Of a stretch of DNA of 64,000 nucleotides, positions 33,560 to 64,000 are shown in pieces; position 1 is the first letter of the stretch, and the number at the start of each line of letters is the position of its first letter. Origin of the DNA: Amoebidium appalachense (lineage: Eukaryota > Ichthyosporea). Under the pieces are notes generated by a model. It saw only the letters and a list, made by a program, of their open reading frames with translations. It was not told the DNA's origin and did not search any database. Position numbers and translations under genes: made by a program. The stretch spans positions 4,650,001 through 4,714,000 of the forward strand of contig CAVNZM010000016.1 in assembly GCA_963693365.1 (NCBI GenBank), read 5' to 3'.

Positions 33560-34978
33560 CATCCGGCAGGTACACCAGTGCGCTCTGAGCCAGAACACAA
33601 CACAGGGTCGTCGGATCCTGCTTCGCCAATTTCGTCGTCGGGTTTTACTAGTGCAGGTGACGGCGCCCAGTCACAGGTACCACCTTCGCCAATGGCACAA
33701 CCGCCCCGTAAGCGTGCCAAGGTCACGGTGCCCGGTGACACTGGAGCCCGAGGTAACTGACTCAACGTCGTATACACCCGAAGTGGACCCACCAGTGTCG
33801 CCAGTCCCATCAACCAATGATTGCAACCCTTGCCCACTGTGCCCACAATCCCCGTCTCTCTCCGGTCAAAATGGCCCGGGAATGTCAGTGAGTCTGTGTT
33901 TACACACTATGTACTGCAACAGCGCAGACCCAGTTTATGACGTCACCCCCGTGCCGATGGATGCTTTCTCATTCAACCGCAACGACACCTTTGGTTTCCG
34001 TCCAAGATTTTCATGGGAAATGAATTTCTGTTTCATCATCACCGCATTGGACGGAATAAACTGTGGGCTGATAAAATCCAACGTGCCACCCGTACATCTT
34101 AAGCCAACCGGACCGGACGTTTGGGACCGGATGATTGCTGCCTTAAAGCACCGCGAAAAGCATACAGCAAATATCCGGGCCATTGCTCATCGTCTGGCAC
34201 GGGTGTGGAAGGTAACACGATTCAGGATTGGGGACATAAATTCAACGGACAAGTTGTTTGACGCGCTTCAATGTGACATTAGCGGTTCGGATTACCTCAC
34301 GGGTGTCCCGCTGGATGGGTCTAGTCATTCGCTATTCCGAGACAACGTGGTACCCCCTCACGTGACAATCATAACCGCTACATGCGTTAAATGCACTGGC
34401 GTGTCTACGCGTGTGTTGTGTTCCATCGATGCCGAGCTTCGCACCCGACTTCGCCGTGAAAGGATGGACCACAAGGAGATTTACATTGTCAATCCCATAG
34501 AAAACATAGCAGGTACCCATTTCTTCGATGGCGTCTGCACTGAATATGGCAGGGAATTTCAAAGCCCAACCTCGGTTTGCACAACGTGCAATTCCAAGGG
34601 TACGGTGCGGGGCAACGTTTTAATACTTCCTAGAATTCTCTTCGTCCACATGTCAGTGCAATCCTTGCCGCCTGTTCATGTCATGAATTGCGCGAACTTT
34701 ATGGGGCGCCAATACCATCTTGCCTAGTACATTGGTCTTCACAAATCAGGTCACTTTTTCGGTGTGGCACCCGCATTCACGTGGAAAAATGGGAGGCCAT
34801 ATCATCTCCACTGCGACGGTTTCGGAATGACCACAGTGAAAAACCAGACACTGAGCTATGGGAGAGCAACACGGGACCTACCAATGTCTCTGTCCAAATG
34901 TCTTGGGAAGGTGGCGAATGCGAAGGCTGGTGCCCATTATATGTTAAGTTGAATTGGGCACGCATTAAGGATGTGTAA
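33560..34978 (+). pseudogene. Frameshifted gene with ubiquitin-protease-like C-terminal region
   Basis: The main frame, 33651-34727 (358 codons), is flanked by coding-like sequence in other frames: an upstream Pro/Ser-rich piece (RPPRKRAKVTVPG-type, to about 33760) and a downstream piece (34727-34978). Near the end ILPRILFVHMSV and NFMGRQYHLA are followed, after a frame change at about 34725, by HKSGHFFGVAPAFTW and a CDGFG-like word. That order (strand, RxY-Leu, G-H-F/Y histidine box, then D-G) resembles the catalytic half of C19/USP proteases. CTTC and CVKC cysteine pairs recall the USP zinc finger. I could not identify a clear Cys box; the nearest is around NGPGMSVSLCLHTMYC. Two frame changes suggest a decayed gene, perhaps a transposon cargo, though introns could explain one. 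Confidence 0.45.
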
Positions 34979-36105
34979 AATTGTATAAGTATTTGGGACG
35001 GAAGCAGAGACACAGTGGTGCAGTGTGAAAACACCACAGACACACAACAACAAAACACGGAACGATCGGAGCAGCGTACACAACAGACATCAATGTTTAG
35101 ACACGACTGTGTAACTTCATTTATTTCGATCTCGCATAAATACCTGAAATTCCCTTAAGTCAAATCCATACATGATTTCCGACCAGTCGGAAATCAGATC
35201 TATGTCTAAAATAATTAATCACAATTAACTGATTATTTCCCGGATAGATCCGGAGACACAGGTTGAACGCACACCATAGGTCACAGCTATAAGAAAGTAA
35301 TGAGGTGAAAAGTAACGAGGAAAGAGGTGATGTTTCTAACCTATCACCGGCTACACAACACGATTACAAGTACTCAAACACACTGGAGATCGATGTCATA
35401 ATTTACGTACAAGGAGCACATCTTTTACACTAAGTAAATGAACAAAAACATAATACGAACTGAGAAGATCTTACAATATGTAGATACTACGTATTACAAC
35501 AGGATGTGCATCTCAACTTCATGGTGTATGTGCCCGCCCAGGAACCACTGGTAGGCGTGGGCTCCCGCAAACTGACGTATGCAAAGTCAACTGTGGATGT
35601 AGTGTATACGACCTTGTGGATATCGGTGTTTTTTTTGTTTTTTTTGGGGGCTTTTTTGTTTTTTTTTTGCTGCCAACATGCCATTATCGTTTGAACTGGA
35701 ATGAAGGACTTAATGCCTAGTGCTCGTATTTGAATACACCATGAATGTGCTGGTTGCATGCTGTCTGGGTTTATTTCATGTAGGTGTATAAGTATAAGAT
35801 CAAGATTGAAAATTGTGCATAGAAGATATTTACGAATATAACATGAATTGGATGCTGTGTATGGTTCTTTGTGACGACGGTAGTGACAACTACTAGTAAA
35901 ACATACAAAATATATATGCTGTCCGCCGGCGGGGGGCCCGGGGTTTTATTCCATGTGAGCGGTACTTAGTCTATGTAAACCCACTTTAACATTGTGATGT
36001 AAGAATGATTAAGAATACAAGATGATTACGACTAAATCATAATGGTGTATTATGGCTTCCGAACTGTAAGGTAAATGCAATGCCATTGGCATGATAAATA
36101 CATAC
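34979..36105. other. Intergenic, nothing recognised
   Basis: AT-rich unique sequence. A short hairpin (gatttccgac...gtcggaaatc) is at 35175-35198. G and T runs are at 35627-35669. No gene supported. Confidence 0.5.
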
Positions 36106-36107
36106 AA

Positions 36108-36338
36108 ACCACTCATTTGCAACGAGTTGGTAAAATCCTGCTATCATTGGCCATGATTTCTTTTCGACCAACAAGCTCAGGACACTATAATGATTATACC
36201 ACAAACCCCCCCCCCCCCCCCCCTGGTCCCCCCCGAATACATCATTTGCACCAAGATGAAAAAAAACTGGTAACAGTAGACATGATCTTTTTCCGGCCAA
36301 AACATGTCATAAGCTAAGGTCACGACAATGATTGTTTA

Positions 36339-36361
<23 letters not shown>
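36108..36361 (+). repeat. Degenerate tandem duplication with C-run joints
   Basis: Segment 36112-36210 (tcatttgcaac... to gattataccaca...cccc) and segment 36240-36361 (tcatttgcacc... to gattgtttataacccc) share order and many words. Each ends in a C run. Confidence 0.65.
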
Positions 36362-36369
<8 letters not shown>

Positions 36370-36525
36370 GCGCACACACACTGTGTTTCTCCCACCACGT
36401 CATACAAACCCTCTGACCCCCCTGTCACCCAGGGTAGTAGGGGGGGGGGGGGGGGGTGGGGCATTTTGGCCTGCCCGATATTCCCCCTAGACCAGTCAAA
36501 TTTGACGACCTGGATTTTAGTTAGA
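36362..36525 (-). repeat. Dispersed repeat, inverted partner of 28010-28200
   Basis: Reverse complement of the 28010-28200 element, near identical over about 150 bp, again between a C run (36342-36369) and further repeats of cgacactttggcctg. Confidence 0.85.
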
Positions 36526-36566
36526 GATGACGACACTTTGGCCTGGACGACACTTTGGCCTGCAAC

Positions 36567-36567
<1 letters not shown>

Positions 36568-36607
<40 letters not shown>
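36568..36607. repeat. C homopolymer tract
   Basis: About 40 C bases followed by an A-rich tract. Confidence 0.97.
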
Positions 36608-36609
<2 letters not shown>

Positions 36610-38460
36610 GAAAAAAAAACAAAAAAAAAACAAAAAAAAACGGGGAAGTTCAACCCCAACTAATTGATTTTTCTTAGTCTTTATGGTGTCTCGTAGAGAA
36701 AGTAAACCCTGATATATAGTCATCACCCGACATCTATGGTAGTACGTGATCATGATATACCGCTGAGGGGATATTCCGAGCAAAAACCCCCATACCTGAG
36801 ACTGCCAGTGGTCTCTCTTTGCCTCGAGTAAACAGCGTAAACCCCCATATGGAAGTATGATAATCTCAGTCTGACGTCATTTTAGATTGGAATTTTCCCG
36901 TCGAATAAATCCAGTCAAAAGAAAAATTTTCCCGGAAGTCTGTAGTCTGACGGGGTACGTAGTCTGTTTCAAACCGATGATTAGTCCGTTCAACGGTACG
37001 GTAAGGGCCGGTTTGGCGGCGCCTGAAAGTCGCATTTTCTTGAGTCGCGCAAACTACCAGGATTGGGAATTTTGTAGGCTGATGATACGCCGCAGAATTA
37101 TACCTCGCGAAAAGACCATTAGATCGCTCTTATATCGTCTTTTTTTTTAAATCACCTGTGGAGGTGAAATTCGAGGGCGATTTGCTAAAATACGATTTGT
37201 CGGCCCGCTAGAAATCAATCATAAGCGAAGCGAGCCTCTCGGTCCGAGCATCAATCCGATGTTATCCAACCCGGCCGCCGCCGGCGGTGCACCTTTTATG
37301 GTTATTTTGGTTGGGAGTGAAACCCGACGGTCCGAATTCAGCAGCGCCTGTTCTTTTACCTTCTTCGGCAGCGCATGTTCTTTTATCAATAAATAATTCA
37401 GTGAGATACATCATGGGTTATATACAATGATTATCTAGGTGTGTACGTAAAAATCAAACTTTGCCCATCTAGTTGAACTTCCAAGTATCGTAAATGTATA
37501 TTACTAACGGTCGAAACTCAGCCCTCGCCCAATCACACATTTTAACTTTTGGCATACAAGGCTCTAGCATCCAATCGGATGAAACACCTCGGCGAGATCA
37601 TGCATGCGGGCACATCCGGGCGTGTTTGGCCCACGGTGCTATTATCATATTATCGGATCTAAATATGCATACCTCTAAATAATGTAATGAAAATGATTTA
37701 CCCAACTGAGTTTCGCTTGAACAATATGAATACGATTATTTTCGGCGGCTGCCAAACAATCTCTAAATAGTGCAGTATACTTCTGTATAGTTGATTTTTC
37801 AGTCTCCGTGTAACGGTCAACGGTTGAAGGCGATCATGATGGCATTCAGAAGTTGGCAAGTGGGGCGCGCATGACTTCAACGACCTTCAGGATCTGCTAC
37901 ATAGTATTATTACTAAAGAATATTCGATCATAGCGGCTTACCGTGACAGGCGGGCGGCCAGCAACAACTTAGACTTTAAACTTTTGGGGTATTGATTTTC
38001 TTCAAGCCTTGGCCCGTGAGGCCCAACACCAACCGGCGGCAGAGTCACTCGGCCATTCGGCGACTTGCGTCGGCGAGCATAGTTTTCTGCGAAAAACAGG
38101 ATTATTCCGCAACAAGCAAAATTAAAGTTGACCGAGAAGTTCTACACAGCGTCGTATCTGCAAAAGCAGAAAATGATTCGGAATCTGCCAAAAAATGATT
38201 TAAAGCGTAGAATAATTATTCGGCAGCTTCAAAGTTTCTAAATTATTTTTTTTAAAAGCATAATTACTACTGTCGGATGCGCTAAAAGCGAAATTATTCT
38301 GCTTGTACTGTGCTGAGCACTGTTGAAGCTTTCAAAAATATTCTTCAGCCGTGAGCCTGCAGGCCGCACAACCAAGGTCAGTGTCAGTGACGGCGCATTC
38401 TCAAAGTTACTGTAGAAAGGTCCGGACCGATCTGCTAAATGAAGAACCTTATTCTGCTTG
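36608..38460. other. Intergenic, nothing recognised
   Basis: Unique sequence with several frames of 60-90 codons, none with a known motif or good splice borders. Confidence 0.45.
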
Positions 38461-38714
38461 ACAAAGCAGAGTCATGATTCTTGGAGGCTTTTGCATTGAA
38501 TGACTTGCCAAATCTTTGCAGAACAATTCTGCTGGGCCCGGAATAATTCACGGCAAATCAGCCAGAATAATCATAATTCTCAGAGACTTTTGCATGATCA
38601 TCTGATTAATACTGAGTCTTTGTGAACCATTCAGTGCTGGGCCCCGAAAACTATGTAAATGGCAAATCTGATTCAGAATATTATTAATCTTCAGTTGCAA
38701 TGATTACTACAATA
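38461..38714. repeat. Degenerate repeats left of the 38.8-kb element
   Basis: Words such as ctttgca, ctgctgggcccggaataatt and ggcaaatc recur about every 80-100 bp up to the element, so the insertion lies in an older repetitive zone. Confidence 0.5.
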
Positions 38715-38775
38715 AGTCTTTGCACTGATGATTCTGCTGGGTCGGCGAATAATTAGTAGGCAAAGCCGCCGGGAA
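38715..38775 (+). repeat. Left copy of a 61-bp direct repeat flanking the element
   Basis: agtctttgcactgatgattc through ggcaaagccgccgggaa. The right copy is at 40120-40181 with only a few differences. Confidence 0.85.
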
Positions 38776-40117
38776 CAGGGAGGGACAGGCACTTTATCTC
38801 TCTCCTCGTGACTCTACTCTTACTTCAAGCTATAGGTCCTAGGAAGGTGATTTTGGAGTTTTAGGTGATAGTGTGACCCCCCGACTGCGTCGACCCCCTA
38901 TAATCGCTTCGCTCCCATGGGGGTACCAAATCAAGAAGGTAGTCATGAAAGAAGTAGAAGATGGTTTGAGAGTGATAGCAGTAGATGGTTTGAGAAGTAG
39001 TACAAAGAGAGTGACAGAAGTAGATGGTACTAGAGTAGTAGGGTTGCCCCCCGACTGCGTCGACCCCCTACTAATCGCTTCGCTCCCATGGGGGTATAAC
39101 ATCTTAAAGAAGGGTGATAAAGATTTCAGAAGTAGAAGATAGAGAAGTTGGGTGAGGAAGAAAAGAGTGATTATCATAGCAGGAGATACAAGAAGAGATA
39201 CGTTTAGAGTACTAGGGTTGCCCCCCGACTGCGTCGACCCCCTATAATCGCTTCGCTCCCATGGGGGTATAACATCTTAAAGAAGGGTGATAAAGATTTC
39301 AGAAGTAGAAGAAGTTGGGCGAGGAAGAAAAGAGTGATAGCAGTAGAAGAGGGACAAAGTGAGTGACAGAAGTAGAAGAGGAGTGATAGCAGTAGTGACA
39401 GAAGTAGAGGTACAAAGAGAAGGTACTAGAGTACTAGGGCTGCCCCCCGACTGCGTCGACCCCCTATATTCGCTTCGCTCCCATGGGGGTATATCATCTT
39501 TCCAGAAGGTAGTCATGAAAGAAGTAGAAGAAGTTGGGTGAGGAAGAAAAGAGTGATAGCAGTAGTGACAGAAGTAGAAGAGGAGTGACAGAAGTAGAGG
39601 TACAAAGAGAAGGTACTAGAGTACTAGGGTTGCCCCCCGACTGCGTCGACCCCCTATAATCGCTTCGCTCCCATGGGGGTACCAATCCATAAAGAAGGTA
39701 GTCATGAAAGAAGTAGAAGAAGTTGGGCGAGGAAGAAAAGAGTGATAGCAGTAGATACAAGAAGAGATACGTTTAGAGTACTAGGGTTGCCCCCCGACTG
39801 CGTCGACCCCCTATAATCGCTTCGCTCCCATGGGGGTACCAATCCATCAAGAAGGTAGTAGAAGATGTTGGGTGAGGAAGAAAAGAGTGATAGCAGTAGT
39901 GACAGAAGAATTCCAAGAAGAGTAACAGTACTAGAGTACTAGGGTTGCCCCCCGACTGCGTCGACCCCCAATAATCGCTTCGCTCCCATGGGGGTAAATC
40001 ATCTTTTAACTCCTATTTTTAGATTTAGGATTTTTATTTCCATCTTATATCCTGACGGAAGCTTGGAATGAAAGAAGAGTAATGAAGAGAGAGAGATAAA
40101 GTGCCTGTCCCTCCCTG
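38776..40117. mobile_element. TIR element carrying seven internal repeats
   Basis: Perfect 29-bp terminal inverted repeats (CAGGGAGGGACAGGCACTTT then ATCTCTCTC) at 38776-38804 and 40089-40117. Between them the word ccccccgactgcgtcgaccc plus its continuation to catgggggta occurs seven times, starting near 38877, 39047, 39221, 39443, 39633, 39790 and 39948. The copies are separated by GA-rich spacers containing agaagtagaagaa. No coding capacity. The flanks are 61-bp near-identical direct repeats, far longer than usual for a cut-and-paste element. Confidence 0.8.
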
Positions 40118-40119
40118 TT

Positions 40120-40181
40120 AGTCTTTGCACTGATGATTCTGCTGGGTCGGCGAATGAAATTAGTAGGCAAAGCCGCCGGAA
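40120..40181 (+). repeat. Right copy of the 61-bp direct repeat
   Basis: Matches 38715-38775; differs by a short indel (cgaatgaaatt against cgaataatt) and one G. Confidence 0.85.
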
Positions 40182-40749
40182 CAATTCTCGCGGAAGCCTT
40201 AAAGTTTTTGCATGACTAAAAATTATTTGTAGAATAATTCATTCTGGGGCCCGAGTCAGGCTGATCTTTGGGCAGGCCGAGTGACAAGGATAATCCTGCA
40301 TGAGGTTCTACCTTAAAGGCACTCGTGCCCTATTAGGCGGCACTTAAAATTTTCTCTTGAAATCTTAGTTACTGTAGAAGAATTCGCTGAGAAGTTGCAA
40401 ACCCGGATGATGGCAACGTGTAACAGTTAGCCTACGGTTATCCGTCTGCCTTTGCAGAATCCGAATGATTTTGCTTCAACTTGAGTTCAGTGAGAAAATT
40501 TGTATGTCCAAAAACTTAAGAACATCCATTATGAGTAGGCCCAGTGCACCGTGACGTCATGACGGTCGGTTAAACTTTCAACATGATGATATCTTGAAAA
40601 TGTATGCATATGCACTTAAGGAGCTATGTAGACTGTGACATGACAAATAAGTTACTAACAATTGTTGGCCCGCGTAGTTTCGGAAGCGTTACACGTGTCT
40701 TTTAACTGTCAGTGAGGCTGTCCTATAGTGTTGCCGAAACAGCACATCA

Positions 40750-40787
<38 letters not shown>

Positions 40788-40831
40788 AAAAGAATTCAAA
40801 GTTTTCGTTTTTTGGATGATATTAGGGAGGG

Positions 40832-40903
<72 letters not shown>

Positions 40904-42096
40904 CGCAGAGGAAAGGAAGTAGCTTCGAGGGGGGCCCAGGCCGTTTTTTTTTTTTTTTTTTTTTTTTGGGGGGGGGGGGGGGGGGGGATGGATCCAGAGG
41001 GAGGGGGAGGGGGAGGGGTGGCGGCTGCTTGGACACTCGTCATCAGTCGACTCGTAAACTTTCCCCTGATAACTGTTACGTCATTCTCGTAGTGTTACCA
41101 AGTCCATCAGGTGCAAGCGGGGCCCCCGTCAGCTGTGAAAAACCGATTAAGTGAATCCGGTGACAAGACAGTCACTTTCAATGGGGGCTGGCATGCGCAA
41201 TAATATCCCCTTTATTGGCCGAGTCAAACAGTGTAAAAGCGGTAAAAAACCGTTGCAGCAGCATGTATGTACATCAGATTCTGTCAGGCGACTCTTTAGA
41301 CTGTTAAATTTGAAGCTAATAAATTGAATATGATGAGATTGCCTGAGGGCCTGACCCTACCGTGCTAACCCGAACCTCAAGATATGAGATATTATAGTAG
41401 TGAAATCCAGTCTGAGACTCAAGGTTTTCATAGAGGCATTCAAACAACCATTTCAAAAAAAAAAAAAGAAAAGAAAAGAAAAAGAAAGAAGAAGAGGAAA
41501 CAAAACAAGCTGTTACAAAGGAAGGATCATGAAAGGAATGAATATTGCATGTGGCATACATACATACAGGCCCCGCCCGCAGTGAAAAGAGGTACACAGT
41601 AAGTTACTAACATAACATACAATCGATTTCTTGTTGATGTGTGCGTGTGCGTATGTTAAGTGTGTGTGTGTGTTTGTGTTTGTGTGTGTGTGTGTGGGTG
41701 CGTGTATGTATATCGTAGAAACATACCCACAGTGACTGATCTTCCAATCGATAGTCTACTTCGTCAATAGTTTGGTTTTTCCATAAAAACAATCTTTGCG
41801 CTATTCATGACAGGCCTACCGATATCGAATATTTAATTCTTGCCAATAAATCATAAGCAAACCGAATTCGACCTGAAAAACACGGTGCCCGGATTTAGAC
41901 AACCAATCCCCATACAACTATAAGCAGCCTATAGATAGTCGCCCAATGGTTGCACTTAAAGTCGCTCACTAGACTAAGTAAAACGCCTAACTAAGTTCAT
42001 AACCAGTAACGAGTCACCATGTACCACCAACCCCTCCCCCCCCCCCCCCCCCCCCCCAAAGACCTCTACATCAATTGGAATTTCAACACTGGGGGG
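40182..42096. other. Intergenic, 3' flank of the cyclase-like gene
   Basis: Holds C, A, G and T runs at 40751-40784, 40836-40900 and 40945-40987, an A-rich tract at 41455-41500, short GT at 41660-41700 and a C run at 42033-42057. A minus-strand AATAAA lies at 41211-41216, about 0.9 kb past the stop codon. Confidence 0.5.
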
Positions 42097-63699
<21,603 letters not shown>

Positions 63700-63894
63700 C
63701 TTTAAAGAAGGAAAAAAAATAAAAGAAAAAAAAACATTGAGTCAAGCGTTCATCAGAGCACCTCAAGACTTACATAAAACGTATTTGTCAAGTTTCAGTT
63801 GTGTGTTGTGAGTGCACGTTGTAGGCACGGGCTTATTGTTAATTTGCGACTGGGGGTGTGATCGTGGCAAGGTATGGGAGGAAGGGGAAGGGAG

Positions 63895-63990
63895 GGGGGG
63901 GGGGGGGGGGGGGGGGTCAATGCCTTACAGAGCACGAAGCACACATATTCACGAAGGGCCACACATGTGATATTGATTTGCAAAAACGTC
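63895..63990 (-). mobile_element. SINE-like repeat, end fragment
   Basis: G run (63894-63916) then caatgccttacagagcacga and agcacacatattcacg. Confidence 0.55.
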
Positions 63991-64000
63991 GCCATGTATT

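Noticed and set aside
38860-40010. CRISPR-like array with seven regularly placed repeats
   Set aside because: Spacers are similar GA-rich sequences rather than unique ones, spacing varies from about 154 to 222 bp, and the whole lies between TIRs.

Overview
This is a eukaryotic nuclear window. Spliceosomal introns, a nuclear large-subunit rRNA remnant, an LTR, SINE-like and TIR elements and very many microsatellites all point that way. The rRNA core and an adenylyl-cyclase-10-type gene would suit a unicellular relative of animals or an animal, but the species is not determined from sequence alone. G or C homopolymer runs, (GT/CA)n, (GA)n and (TA)n tracts take up a large share of the window and make most long open frames spurious (runs of Cys-Val, Thr-His, Gly or Pro).

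Region by region. 0-3.6 kb: the last exon of a PP2C-family phosphatase (828-980, +), then G-rich degenerate tandem repeats. 4.6-7.3 kb: an unspliced 912-codon unknown frame (-). 7.8-14.6 kb: long (GT)n, (GA)n and G tracts, two TIR elements (8338-9027 and 10497-11058) and several copies of a G-tract-linked dispersed repeat. 14.6-22.7 kb: mostly plain intergenic DNA. 22.8-27.0 kb: the 3' part of an LSU rRNA gene, partly tandemly duplicated and broken by a PIF/Harbinger-like TIR element, a solo LTR and a tRNA-derived SINE. 29.6-31.0 kb: two phase-compatible exons of an unknown gene (-). 31.0-33.5 kb: a satellite built on a palindromic 43-45 bp unit, ending at a telomere-like motif. 33.5-35.0 kb: a frameshifted gene with a ubiquitin-protease-like C-terminal region (+). 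38.8-40.1 kb: a TIR element carrying seven internal repeats between 61-bp direct repeats.

42.1-63.7 kb (-): the 3' half of one large gene. I placed 29 exons by splice sites and reading phase. They encode a P-loop ATPase core (Walker A, Walker B), a winged-helix-like linker and a long TPR-type helical tail, closest in order and motifs to soluble adenylyl cyclase (ADCY10). The cyclase domains would lie beyond the right edge. Introns are nearly all microsatellite and homopolymer, often up to a few bases from the splice sites, and several exon/intron borders exist as partial duplicate copies. One exon of the ATPase core was not resolved.

The most unusual features are the repeat biology: a SINE-like family tied to G/C tracts and (GT)n, local duplications whose joints are homopolymer runs, and an rRNA copy used repeatedly as a transposon target.
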